Of a stretch of 64,000 nucleotides of DNA, positions 52,749 through 61,351 are shown piece after piece. Source of the DNA: Actinomycetes bacterium (GTDB lineage: Bacteria > Actinomycetota > Acidimicrobiia > Acidimicrobiales > Acidimicrobilacustridaceae); NCBI GenBank assembly GCA_029782145.1, contig JAKOVH010000030.1:186001-250000 (forward strand), read 5' to 3'. The translations under genes were made by a program, and so were the position numbers. The stretch's first letter is position 1. Every line of letters starts with the position of its first letter. Under the pieces are notes generated by a model. That model was not told the origin of the DNA and searched no databases. It saw only the letters and a program-made list of their open reading frames with translations.

Positions 52749-53327
52749 GTGAGACCCCTCCGCTACTCGATCAACGTCACCCTCGACGGATGCTGCGACC
52801 ACCGGGTGAGCCACCGGCTGATGCCCCCGGGCGAGGAGCTGCACCGCTACCACGCCGCCAACCTGGAACGAGCCGATGCGCTGCTCTTCGGCCGGGTGAC
52901 CTACGAGATGATGGAGGAGGCCTGGCGGCTGCCGGCCTCGGGGACCTGGCCCGAGTGGATGGCCGACTGGATGGTCCCGTTCGCCCGCACGATCGACGGG
53001 GCGAAGAAGTACGTCGTGTCGAGCACCCTGGACCACGTCGACTGGAACGCCGAGCTCCTGCAGGGCGACCTGGAGACCGCCGTGAGGCAGCTCAAGGACG
53101 AGCCCGGCGAAGGCCTCTACGTCGGAGGTGTGACCCTGCCGCTGGCCTTGGCCGACCTGGGCCTGATCGACGAGTACGAGTTCGTCGTGCATCCCGTCGT
53201 GGCGGGCCACGGGCCGACCTTGTTCGCCGGCTTGCACGAGCAGCTCGACCTCGAGCTCGTGGGGCGCCACGAGCTCGGCACGGGGGCCATCGCACTCCGC
53301 TACCAGCCGAGCCGCGTCCCGGGCTGA
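52749..53327 (+). CDS. RibD C-terminal domain / dihydrofolate-reductase-like protein
   Basis: This 192-residue protein has the DHFR fold: MRPLRYSINVTLDGCCDHRV at the N-terminus, LLFGRVTYEMMEEAW, KKYVVSSTLDHVDWNAELL, YVGGVTLPLALADLGLIDEYEF and HPVVAGHGPTLF. Such proteins are NADPH-dependent reductases related to riboflavin synthesis enzyme RibD, often of unknown substrate. GTG at 52749 is chosen because AAGGAG lies eight bases upstream; an ATG at 52722 would add nine residues from the end of the palindrome region. Confidence 0.9.
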   Translation: MRPLRYSINVTLDGCCDHRVSHRLMPPGEELHRYHAANLERADALLFGRVTYEMMEEAWRLPASGTWPEWMADWMVPFARTIDGAKKYVVSSTLDHVDWNAELLQGDLETAVRQLKDEPGEGLYVGGVTLPLALADLGLIDEYEFVVHPVVAGHGPTLFAGLHEQLDLELVGRHELGTGAIALRYQPSRVPG

Positions 53328-53348
53328 AGCACAGAGCAGTGGGATTCG

Positions 53349-53660
53349 CTACGGCGTCCAGTCGGCGACGACGGTCAGGTCGGTGAACTCCGGAGGACCG
53401 TCGAAGATCTCGGCCATCGTCGCCCGCGCCACGCGCAGGCCCTCGGCGCGACGCGGATCGCTCTCACGCTCGCGGGCCTTCTGCTCGCTCTCGAAGACGA
53501 CCAACATGTGCACCCGGCTCGGGTCGTTCTGGTCCTGCATGGCCGACGAGCGCAGCAGGCCCGACCCTGGCTGCTCGGTCGCCTTCAGCTCCTCGACCAG
53601 GCGGGGAAGGTCGCCTTCCCTCCCCGGCTTCAGTCGCACCGTGATCAGCTGCGCCCACAT
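53349..53660 (-). CDS. ABM-fold (antibiotic biosynthesis monooxygenase-like) protein
   Basis: This 103-residue protein fits the dimeric alpha-beta barrel: QLITVRLKPGREGDLPRLVEEL is the first strand and helix, HMLVVFESEQKARERE the second strand/helix, ending with a strand TDLTVVADW. Members range from quinone-forming monooxygenases to heme-degrading enzymes and stress proteins. It converges with the RibD-like gene, 21 bases apart, with no hairpin between. Function unassigned. Confidence 0.82.
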   Translation of the reverse strand: MWAQLITVRLKPGREGDLPRLVEELKATEQPGSGLLRSSAMQDQNDPSRVHMLVVFESEQKARERESDPRRAEGLRVARATMAEIFDGPPEFTDLTVVADWTP

Positions 53661-53810
53661 CGCGTGACTCCCCTCCCCGGCCAGTGCCCGAACCGTACAG
53701 CGCGAGGCGGCGCCCGGCCCCGAAGCGCTCGCTCGGACCGCCCCTCGACGTTCCGCTCGCGCTGCCGGCTCGATGTCGATCGGGCCGGTTCCCGGCCCAG
53801 GCGGACGACG

Positions 53811-55763
53811 TCAGGGCGCCGCCGGGCCGGCGGGGCGGGTGGGGCCGGCGGGGCGGGCGGCCCGCTGCACGAACGGGTCGAGGGCGGTGGGGTCGGCGAG
53901 CGAGCCGAGGCTGGCGACCTCGTCGGGTGGTGTGCCGAGCAGGATGCGCTTGACCGGCACCTCCAGCTTCTTGCCGGAGTGGGTGCGGGGGATGGCCGGC
54001 ACGGCGACGATCTCGTCGGGGGAGTGGCGGGGTGAGAGGGCCGAGCGCAGGTCGGCGCGTATGCGCGCCGCCAGCTCGTCGTCGAGCTCGACACCCGGGT
54101 CGAGGGCGACGAACAGCAGCAGCCGGCCGGGGCCGCCGTCGGGGTCCTCGAGGTGCACGGCCAGGCTGTCGCGCACGCCGGGCACGGCGTCGACCACGGT
54201 GTAGAGCTCGCTCGTGCCGAGGCGCACCCCGCCCCGGTTGAGGGTCGCGTCGGAGCGGCCGGTGATGGTGCACGAGCCCCGGTCGGTGATGGTGATCCAG
54301 TCGCCGTGGCACCACACGCCCGGGAAGCGGGAGAAGTAGGCGTCGCGGTAGCGGCGGCCGTCGTCGTCGCCCCAGAAGCGCAGCGGCATGCTCGGCATGG
54401 GGGCGGTGACCACCAGCTCCCCCTGCTCGCCCACCACCGAGCGGCCGTGCTCGTCGAACGCCTCCACGCTGGCGCCGAGCTCCCGGCAGCTGATCTCGCC
54501 GGCGACCACCGGCACCAGCGGGCTTCCGCCCACGAAGGCGGTGCACACGTCGGTGCCGCCGCTGATCGAGGTGAGCCAGACGTCGGGCAGCTGCTCGTAC
54601 ACCCACTCGAAGCCCTCGGCCGGCAGCGGCGCGCCGGTGGAGCCCACCGAGCGCAGGGCCGACAGGTCGCCCTGGTCGGCCAGCTGCAGTCCGGCAGCGC
54701 GGCACGACAGCAGGAACGGGGCGCTGGCGCCGAAGACGGTGACGTCGAGCTCGGCGGCCATCCGCCACAGGGTGCCGAGGTCGGGCCAGCCCGGGTCGCC
54801 GTCGAACAGCACGATGGTGGCGCCCAGGCACAGCGCGGAGACGAGGAAGTTCCACATCATCCAGCCGGTGGTGGTGAACCAGGTGAAGCGGTCGCAGGGG
54901 CCGAGGTCCTGGTGCAGGCCGAGGGCCTTGAGGTGCTCGAGCAGGATGCCGCCGTGGCCGTGGACGATGGCCTTGGGCGGTCCGGTGGTGCCCGAGGAGA
55001 ACAGCACGTACAGCGGGTGGTCGAACGGGACCGGCTCGAAGGCCAGCTCGCCGGGATCGGCCAGCAGGTCGTCCCACCCGGTGTCGACGTCGACCACGGC
55101 GGTGAGCGAGGGCAGGGCCTCGACGATGGCGTCGACCTCGGTGTGGCGGTCGACGTCCTTGGCGCCGTAGCGGTAGCCGCGGGTGACGAGCAGCACGACG
55201 GGGTCGAGCTGGCCGAACCGGTCGACCACGCTGCGGGTGCCGAACTCGGGCGGGCAGGAGGCCCACACCGCCCCCAGGCTGGCGGTGGCCAGGAAGGCCA
55301 CGACGGCCTCGGGCCCGTTCGGTAGATAGCCGGCTACCCGATCGCCGGATCGGACGCCAAGGCGGGCCAGGCCGGCGCGGCAGCGGGCGACCTGGTCGCG
55401 CAGCTCGTCCCATGTGAGCCGGCGGTCACCGGTGGACTGGGACCGGGCGATGACGGCAACGTCGTCGCCCGTGGTGGCGAGGGCGCGCTCGGCGTAGTTG
55501 AGCCGGGCACCGGTGAACCAGCGGGCGCCGGGCATCGCCGGGTGCTCGAGCACGGCGTCGTACGGGTGCGAGGACTGCACGTCGAAGAACGACCAGATCG
55601 ACGACCAGAAGCCAGGCAGGTCGTCGACCGACCAGCGCCACAGCTCCTCGTAGCCGTCGAACCGCAGCCCCCGCTCCCGCCGGAGCCACTCGAGGTAGCG
55701 GCCCACGACCGAGCGCTCGCCCATGTCGGCGGCCGGCGTCCAGAGCGTGCGGGGCGGGGTCAC
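53811..55763 (-). CDS. aacS: Acetoacetyl-CoA synthetase (acetoacetate-CoA ligase)
   Basis: This 650-residue ANL enzyme matches the AacS layout: a long N-terminal domain ([38 protein letters not shown]), [49 protein letters not shown] and the lysine motif [15 protein letters not shown]. It makes acetoacetyl-CoA from acetoacetate and ATP. GTG overlaps the CitE-like stop. Its place behind MaoC and CitE-like genes agrees with salvage of acetoacetate from leucine or ketone-body type catabolism. Confidence 0.94.
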   Translation of the reverse strand: MTPPRTLWTPAADMGERSVVGRYLEWLRRERGLRFDGYEELWRWSVDDLPGFWSSIWSFFDVQSSHPYDAVLEHPAMPGARWFTGARLNYAERALATTGDDVAVIARSQSTGDRRLTWDELRDQVARCRAGLARLGVRSGDRVAGYLPNGPEAVVAFLATASLGAVWASCPPEFGTRSVVDRFGQLDPVVLLVTRGYRYGAKDVDRHTEVDAIVEALPSLTAVVDVDTGWDDLLADPGELAFEPVPFDHPLYVLFSSGTTGPPKAIVHGHGGILLEHLKALGLHQDLGPCDRFTWFTTTGWMMWNFLVSALCLGATIVLFDGDPGWPDLGTLWRMAAELDVTVFGASAPFLLSCRAAGLQLADQGDLSALRSVGSTGAPLPAEGFEWVYEQLPDVWLTSISGGTDVCTAFVGGSPLVPVVAGEISCRELGASVEAFDEHGRSVVGEQGELVVTAPMPSMPLRFWGDDDGRRYRDAYFSRFPGVWCHGDWITITDRGSCTITGRSDATLNRGGVRLGTSELYTVVDAVPGVRDSLAVHLEDPDGGPGRLLLFVALDPGVELDDELAARIRADLRSALSPRHSPDEIVAVPAIPRTHSGKKLEVPVKRILLGTPPDEVASLGSLADPTALDPFVQRAARPAGPTRPAGPAAP

Positions 55764-56572
55764 CGGTCGGTGGCGCCAGTCAGGATCGCCCGGGCGCGGG
55801 CGGCCACGACCTCGTCGACCATCTGGCCCTCGAAGGCGATCGTGCCGCCCCCGGCCTCGTCGAAGGCGGCCAGCAGCCGCGCGGCCCAGTCGAGCTCCTC
55901 GGGGGAGGGGAGGAACGCCTCGTTGGCGGGGCCCACCTGGCTGGGGTGGATGCACAGCTTGCCGGCGTAGCCGAGCGCCCGAGCCTCCCGCGCCTCGGTG
56001 ACGAAGCGGTCGTGGTCGCCGAAGTCGATGGTGACCATGTCGAAGGCGGGCACCCCGGCCACCCGGGCCGCCATGGCGACCTGCGCCCGGGCCACGGCCA
56101 CCTCGGCGTTGCCCGGCGTGCGCACACCGCCGAGGTCGGCCACGTAGTCCTCGGCGCCGAAGTAGCAGGCCGACACCGCGCCGGTGAGCAGCGTCCGGGC
56201 GTCGAGCGCGCCCCGCACCGTCTCGAACCCGGCCAGCACCGGACGGCCGTCGAGGGCCCGTTCGAGCCGCTCGACCTGCTCGGGATCCTCCAGCTTGGGC
56301 ACCACCACCCCCGCCAGCCCGTCGGGCAGCGAGGCGACGTCGTCGTCGAACCACCCGGTGCCGGGCGGGTTCACCCGCACGCACACCGGCACGACGCCGG
56401 CGAGGGCGGCCACCCCCTCGGCGAGCGCGGCGCGGGCGTCGGCCTTGGCGGCCGGCGGCACGGCGTCCTCGAGGTCGAGGACCACCGCGTCGGGCGAGGT
56501 GCGTGGGGCCTTGGCCGCCATGTCGGGCCGGGTGGCGGGCACGAACAGCAGGCTGCGCCAGCGGGCGATCAC
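55760..56572 (-). CDS. HpcH/HpaI aldolase / citrate lyase beta-like protein (CitE-like)
   Basis: This 270-residue TIM-barrel Mg2+ lyase has [17 protein letters not shown], the metal-binding [37 protein letters not shown] and [14 protein letters not shown]. Relatives cleave or hydrate malyl- or methylmalyl-type CoA thioesters. It overlaps both neighbours (GTGA each side) between MaoC and AacS genes. The Mycobacterium CitE-like Rv2498c sits beside a MaoC gene in a leucine-degradation cluster, a similar arrangement. Confidence 0.92.
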   Translation of the reverse strand: MIARWRSLLFVPATRPDMAAKAPRTSPDAVVLDLEDAVPPAAKADARAALAEGVAALAGVVPVCVRVNPPGTGWFDDDVASLPDGLAGVVVPKLEDPEQVERLERALDGRPVLAGFETVRGALDARTLLTGAVSACYFGAEDYVADLGGVRTPGNAEVAVARAQVAMAARVAGVPAFDMVTIDFGDHDRFVTEAREARALGYAGKLCIHPSQVGPANEAFLPSPEELDWAARLLAAFDEAGGGTIAFEGQMVDEVVAARARAILTGATDR

Positions 56573-57039
56573 GCCGGCCTCCGGTTCATGAGGGCCGAGC
56601 GGCGGCAGCGGGCGACCAGCTCGTCGCGCTGGTTGAACGCCCGGTGCTCGAACACGACGATGCCCTGGTTGGGACGCGAGGACGACTCCCGGGCCGAGAC
56701 CACCTCGGTCTGGGCGTGGATGGTGTCGCCGTGGAAGACCGGCGTGGGGAAGGCGATCTCCTCGAAGCCGAGGTTGGCCACGGTGGTGCCGTGGGTGGTC
56801 TCGTACACCGACAGGCCGATCAGCAGCGACAGCGTGAACAGGCTGTTGACCAGCCGCTCGCCGAACTCGGTGGTCTCGGCGAAGGCGGCGTCGAGGTGCA
56901 GCGCTGCCGGGTTCATCGTCATCACCGAGAACAAGGTGTTGTCGGCCTCGGTCACGGTGCGGGTGATGGCGTGGTCGATCACCAGCCCCGGCGTCAGGTC
57001 CTCGAACCAGCGGCCCATCACCGGCCGGTGTGCGCTCAT
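56569..57039 (-). CDS. MaoC-like dehydratase
   Basis: This 156-residue hotdog protein has the MaoC hydratase profile: [26 protein letters not shown]-like entry, [31 protein letters not shown] and [23 protein letters not shown]. It would hydrate an enoyl-CoA, such as a mesaconyl- or methylglutaconyl-type ester. ATG at 57039 is preferred to an alternative at 57057 because AGGATGGG precedes it. The stop overlaps the CitE-like start, so the hydratase and lyase are coupled. Confidence 0.92.
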   Translation of the reverse strand: MSAHRPVMGRWFEDLTPGLVIDHAITRTVTEADNTLFSVMTMNPAALHLDAAFAETTEFGERLVNSLFTLSLLIGLSVYETTHGTTVANLGFEEIAFPTPVFHGDTIHAQTEVVSARESSSRPNQGIVVFEHRAFNQRDELVARCRRSALMNRRPA

Positions 57040-57078
57040 GTGCCCATCCTCTCTCACCGACCGTGCGGCCGCGCCGCC

Positions 57079-57867
57079 TCAGCGCCCCTGCCACTCGGGC
57101 GGCCGGCGCTCGGCGAAGGCGCGGGCGCCCTCCTTGGCGTCGTCGGAGCCGAACACCTCGAGCACCAAGGCGTCCTGGCGGGCCCAGAGCTCGTCGTCGG
57201 TGAGCCCGGGCGTCTCCCGCAGGACCTGCTTGACCGCCTGCACCCCGAGGGGGGCGCTGCGGGCCACGGCGGTGGCCAGCTCCATGGCGGCGGCGAGGGC
57301 CCCGCCCGGATCGGTGACCGCGGCCAGCAGGCCGTGCCGATCGGCCTCCTCGGCCGTCACCGGCTCGCCGGTGAGGACCATGCGGTTCACGAGCGACAGC
57401 GGCAGGGTGCGCGGTAGCCGCAGCAGGGCCCCGCCACCGGGGAACAGCCCGTGGCGCACTTCGGGCGAGGCGAAGGTGGCGTCGCTCGCCGCCACCAGCA
57501 GGTCGGCGAGCAGGGCCAGCTCCAACCCGCCGCCGAGGGCGCCGCCCTCCACGGCGGCCACCAGCGGCTTGCGGCAGCCGTGGTGGAACAGGCGGGTGGC
57601 GCCCTTGGGCATGCCGTGGCGGGCGAAGTGGCGCAGGTCGAGACCGGCGCAGAACGTGTCGCCGGCGCCCGTGAGCAGCCCCACGCGCAGGTCGTCGTCG
57701 GTGTCGAGGCGCTCGAAGGCGGCCAGCAGGCCCCGGGAGACGTCGGAGTCGATGGCGTTGCGGACCTCGGGCCGGTTGAGGGTGATCACCAGCACCGGCC
57801 CCTCGGCCGCCGTCAGCACGGCCCCTTCGGTACCGGTCGGCGCCTCCTCTGAGCCCTCTGCTCCCAT
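57079..57867 (-). CDS. Enoyl-CoA hydratase
   Basis: This 262-residue crotonase keeps both catalytic glutamates: GGALGGGLELALLAD (first Glu) and ASPEVRHGLFPGGGALLRLP (second Glu), with FCAGLDLRHF as CoA-binding loop. It would hydrate 2-enoyl-CoA. ATG at 57867 is six bases after the SDR stop, so it belongs to the SDR-crotonase-MaoC-CitE-AacS unit. Of the crotonases in this window it looks most like a true hydratase. Confidence 0.93.
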   Translation of the reverse strand: MGAEGSEEAPTGTEGAVLTAAEGPVLVITLNRPEVRNAIDSDVSRGLLAAFERLDTDDDLRVGLLTGAGDTFCAGLDLRHFARHGMPKGATRLFHHGCRKPLVAAVEGGALGGGLELALLADLLVAASDATFASPEVRHGLFPGGGALLRLPRTLPLSLVNRMVLTGEPVTAEEADRHGLLAAVTDPGGALAAAMELATAVARSAPLGVQAVKQVLRETPGLTDDELWARQDALVLEVFGSDDAKEGARAFAERRPPEWQGR

Positions 57868-57873
57868 GCGGTG

Positions 57874-58701
57874 CTACGCCCGGCCGAGCATGAAGTTCAC
57901 GATGGGCGTGGCGGCCGGCCACTGCTCGGTGACGCCGGCGGAGAAGTAGCCCATGTCGGTCACCAGGGTGACGCCGTTGAGGGCCTTGGCCGCGTCGCTG
58001 CACAGGAACACCAGCACGTTGGCCTGCTCCATCGGGGTGGAGGCCTCGACGCCCACGTCGGAGCGGAAGTCGGAGCCGAAGCCCAGCCACATCTCGGGGT
58101 TGGCCTGGGCCAGCGGCGTGTCGGTGGGACCGGGGGCGATGGCGTTGATGCGGATGCCCTTCTTGAGGAAGTGGTACGCCTTCGACGCCACGTAGGTGCA
58201 GATCGCCTGCTTGGTCGACATGTAGTCGGCCCCGCCGTTCTGGGCCACCCACTCGACGGCCGCGTCGAAGTCGGGCGTGGCGAGGTACTCCATGTTGCGG
58301 GCCAGGTTCGCCTCCCAGCCCAGCCCCGCCGCCGAGGAGATCATGGCGATGGCGCCGCCGGCGCCGAGGGTGCCCTCGCCGACCATGCGCTCGATCAGGT
58401 GGCGGTGGCCGATGAAGTTGATCTTCTCGATGTTGGGCGTGTCCTGGTCGACGCCGGCGCAGGAGAGGATGGCGTGCACCGGGCCGCCGCACTCGTCGAT
58501 GGCCGCGTCGATCGAGGCCTGCTCGGCCAGGTTGACGTGGATGCCCGTGGCGCCCTCGAGGTCGACCGGCGCGTAGTCCATGACCACGACCTCGGCGCCG
58601 GCGTCGAGCAGCAGCTCGGCCGCCGCCCGGCCCATGCCGGTGGCGCCGCCGACCACGAGGGCCCGCTTGCCGTCGAACCGGAACGCATCGAACAGTGACA
58701 T
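57874..58701 (-). CDS. SDR family oxidoreductase, 3-alpha-HSD/carbonyl-reductase-like
   Basis: This 275-residue SDR has the cofactor motif GGATGMG (about residue 18-24), catalytic S122/S123, Y160 and K164 (YMSTK). The 37-residue gap between Ser and Tyr, longer than the usual about 13, resembles 3-alpha-hydroxysteroid dehydrogenase/carbonyl reductase of Comamonas (S114, Y155). It would oxidise or reduce a hydroxyl on a steroid-like or other hydroxylated substrate. ATG at 58701 has GGAGGAG nearby. It heads the five-gene unit. Confidence 0.9.
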   Translation of the reverse strand: MSLFDAFRFDGKRALVVGGATGMGRAAAELLLDAGAEVVVMDYAPVDLEGATGIHVNLAEQASIDAAIDECGGPVHAILSCAGVDQDTPNIEKINFIGHRHLIERMVGEGTLGAGGAIAMISSAAGLGWEANLARNMEYLATPDFDAAVEWVAQNGGADYMSTKQAICTYVASKAYHFLKKGIRINAIAPGPTDTPLAQANPEMWLGFGSDFRSDVGVEASTPMEQANVLVFLCSDAAKALNGVTLVTDMGYFSAGVTEQWPAATPIVNFMLGRA

Positions 58702-58752
58702 GGCTCCTCCTGGAGGTCGTGATCGCTGGTGGTGTGCTGCGGAGATCTTCTC

Positions 58753-58803
58753 GTTCTGGTGGAGGTTCGGCCCCCGATTCGGGGGCCGAACCTCCACCAG
58801 AAC
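58753..58803. terminator. Family A palindrome, copy 6 (perfect 51-bp)
   Basis: Perfect 25-bp arms (GTTCTGGTGGAGGTTCGGCC plus CCCGA) flank a single central base. It starts 40 bases after the CoA-transferase stop on the minus strand and 52 bases upstream of the SDR start, so it separates two same-direction operons. Confidence 0.85.
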
Positions 58804-58842
58804 GCTTGAGGGAGAGTGGTTTAGGGCGGGGCGGGGTGCGGG

Positions 58843-60060
58843 TCAGGCGACGACGCCGCGGACCTTGAGATCGAGGATCGCGTCCCAGTCGAGGCCGAGG
58901 CCGGCGAGGATCTCGTCGCCGTGCTCGTTCATCTCCGGGGCCCGGCCCACCGGCGGCGGCTCCTCGTCGTACTGCATGGGCACGGTGACGAGCTGGAACG
59001 GCACGCCCGCCGCGTTGCGGCACTCCTGCAGGTAGCCGTTGGCGACAGTCTGCGGGTCGGCGGCCGCCTCGAGCGTGTGCTGGGTCACGGTCCACTGGCC
59101 GTCGAAGGGCTCGAGCCGTCGGCGCCACTCCTCGAGCGGCGCCGAGGCGAAGAGCTGCTCGAGCAGGGCCGCCGCCTCCATGCTGTGCTCCATGAGCGAG
59201 GCGTGGTCGGCGAAGCGGGGGTCGTCGGCCCACTCCGGGTGGCCCACCACCCGGCACAGGCTCGGCCAGTACTTGCCCGCCTGCAGGCACGTGAACCACA
59301 GCAGCCGGCCGTCGGCGGTCTCGTAGCTGTTGGACAGCGGGTTCTTGCGGGTCTCGGTGGCGGCCGGCGGGGTCCAGGGCTCGCGGACCACGAGCGACAG
59401 GGCCAGGGCCTGGCCCATCGCCCACAGGCCCGAGCCGAGCAGCGACACGTCGACCACCGGTGCCTCGCCCGTGCGCTCGCGGTGCAGCAGGCCGCCCATG
59501 ATGGCCCCGGCGATGGTGATGGCCCCGATGGAGTCACCGAAGCCCGGTCCGGGCGGGCCGGGCACCAGGTCGTACTCGGGCCGCCACGTGCCCACGGCCG
59601 CCCCGGTGCGGGCCCAGAACGACAGCACGTCGTAGGACCCCTTGTCGGCGTCGGGGCCCCGCTCGCCCTGGCCCGAGCCGCGCACGTAGACGATCTGCGG
59701 GTTGTGGGCCCGGATGTCGTCGAGGTCGATCTGCAGCTTGGCGCGCACGCCGGCCAGCTTGTTGGTGAGGAAGACGTCAGAGGTGGCGGCCAGCCGGTAG
59801 AGGATGTCGCGCCCCTCGGGCGACGTGAGGTCGAGCCCCAGGCTCTTCTTGTGCCGGTTGGAGTGCTCCATCAGCGGGTGCACGTCGTCGGGCACGTCGG
59901 AGGTGCCGCTGGAGGCGAGGCCGCGCATGGCGTCGCCCCGCTCGACGTGCTCGATCTTGATCACCTCGGCGCCGAGGTCGGCCAACGCGGCCGACGCCGC
60001 CGGCACGAAGGTCTGCTCGGCCACCTCGAGGATGCGGAAGCCCTGCATCACCTGGGTCAT
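58843..60060 (-). CDS. CaiB/BaiF family CoA-transferase (type III)
   Basis: This 405-residue type III CoA-transferase starts VMQGFRILEVAEQTFVPAASAAL; the catalytic-region Asp is likely in GPGFGDSIGA (D176). It differs strongly from the enzyme at 48916. It is downstream of the two acyl-CoA dehydrogenases on the same strand with a 13-base gap and is probably co-transcribed, so it may load or unload CoA on their substrate. It ends before a family A palindrome. Confidence 0.93.
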   Translation of the reverse strand: MTQVMQGFRILEVAEQTFVPAASAALADLGAEVIKIEHVERGDAMRGLASSGTSDVPDDVHPLMEHSNRHKKSLGLDLTSPEGRDILYRLAATSDVFLTNKLAGVRAKLQIDLDDIRAHNPQIVYVRGSGQGERGPDADKGSYDVLSFWARTGAAVGTWRPEYDLVPGPPGPGFGDSIGAITIAGAIMGGLLHRERTGEAPVVDVSLLGSGLWAMGQALALSLVVREPWTPPAATETRKNPLSNSYETADGRLLWFTCLQAGKYWPSLCRVVGHPEWADDPRFADHASLMEHSMEAAALLEQLFASAPLEEWRRRLEPFDGQWTVTQHTLEAAADPQTVANGYLQECRNAAGVPFQLVTVPMQYDEEPPPVGRAPEMNEHGDEILAGLGLDWDAILDLKVRGVVA

Positions 60061-60073
60061 CGGAGTCCTCCGT

Positions 60074-61351
60074 TCACGACGCGCTGCGCGGGACGTCGCG
60101 GAACGGCACGTCTCGGTCGAGGGTGCGCTCGCGGGGCATGCCGAGCACCCGTTCGCTCACCACGTTGCGGGCCATCTCGGTCGTGCCGCCGCCGATGCAC
60201 GAGATCTGGCGCATGAGGTAGTCGGTGCCAACGTCGACCAGCGGGCCGTCGTCGTCGCCCCAGACCACCCCGTCGGCGCCGCTCACCTCGTAGGCGATGG
60301 CGGTGGTGCGGGCCTGGGCCAGGCCGGTGTAGAGGCGGCCGATGGCGGCGGCCTGGTCGGACAGGGCGCCGCTGGTCATGCCGTCCTTGATCCGTTCCTG
60401 CAGGGCGTCGCCCACCAGCTGCAGCACCCGCGCCTCGCCCACGAGGTCGCGCACCTGCGGGTCGTCGAGGTGCCCGGCCTCCCGCGCGGCCAGCAGGATG
60501 GTGCGCGTGCCGACCCCGGCGTGGCCCTGGCCGGGCGGGGCGGTGACGTAGGGCGAGTTGTAGAGCATGCGCTCGTGGAACATCCACCGGGTGCCGACGG
60601 TCCAGCCGTCGTCGACCTCGCCGATGCGGTCGGTGTCGGGCACCCGCACGTCGGTGAGGAACTCCTGGCAGAAGTCCCGGAAGCCGTTGAGCAGGGCGAT
60701 GCGCTGCACCTCCACCCCCTCTCGGCGGAGCGGGAGGATGAACACCGTGAGGCCCCGGTGCTTGGGCACGTCCCAGTTCGTGCGGGCCAGGCACAGGGCC
60801 CAGTCGGACCACCACGCCCCGGTGGTCCAGACCTTGGAGCCGTTGAGCACCCACTCGTCGCCGTCGCGCACGGCGGTGGTGAGGGCGGCGGCCACGTCGG
60901 AGCCGCCGCTCGGCTCGGACAGGAACTGCATCCAGATCTCCTCGCCCGTGAGGATCCTCGGGATGTGGGTGCGCTTCTGCTCCTCGGTGCCGAAGTCGAG
61001 CAGCACCGCCAGGCACGGCGACATGGTGGGCGACTGCATGCGCGCCGCGAACTCGTAGCCGAGCAGCTCCTCGTTGAGGGCCCGCTGGTGGGCCGGGGTC
61101 AGGCCCTGGCCGCCGTACTCGCGTGGCACGCAGATGCCGGCCAGGCCGGCGTCGAAGAACATGCGCTGGAGCTTGCGGTCGTGCTCGACCTCGGCCAGCT
61201 CCTCCTCGTCGGTCATGTCGTTGCGCAGGATGCCGACGACCTCGCCCGGCTCGATGCGGCGCAGGTTGTCGCGCACGAAGGCCCGGGCCCGCTGGCGGAA
61301 GGCGTCGACGCCCTCGACCTCGTCGGCCTCGTCGATCTGGGCGGCGCTCAT
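60074..61351 (-). CDS. Acyl-CoA dehydrogenase, second of a pair
   Basis: This 425-residue flavoprotein is nearly phrase-identical in plan to the protein at 13393-14664: AGICVPREYGGQGLTPAHQ, QFLSEPSGGSDVAAALTTAV, NGSKVWTTGAWWSDWALCL and IGGGTTEMARNVVSERVLGM. The YEGT Glu is Gly. It overlaps the preceding dehydrogenase (ATGA) and is followed by the CoA-transferase gene 13 bases on. With its partner it is a likely heteromer. Confidence 0.93.
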   Translation of the reverse strand: MSAAQIDEADEVEGVDAFRQRARAFVRDNLRRIEPGEVVGILRNDMTDEEELAEVEHDRKLQRMFFDAGLAGICVPREYGGQGLTPAHQRALNEELLGYEFAARMQSPTMSPCLAVLLDFGTEEQKRTHIPRILTGEEIWMQFLSEPSGGSDVAAALTTAVRDGDEWVLNGSKVWTTGAWWSDWALCLARTNWDVPKHRGLTVFILPLRREGVEVQRIALLNGFRDFCQEFLTDVRVPDTDRIGEVDDGWTVGTRWMFHERMLYNSPYVTAPPGQGHAGVGTRTILLAAREAGHLDDPQVRDLVGEARVLQLVGDALQERIKDGMTSGALSDQAAAIGRLYTGLAQARTTAIAYEVSGADGVVWGDDDGPLVDVGTDYLMRQISCIGGGTTEMARNVVSERVLGMPRERTLDRDVPFRDVPRSAS

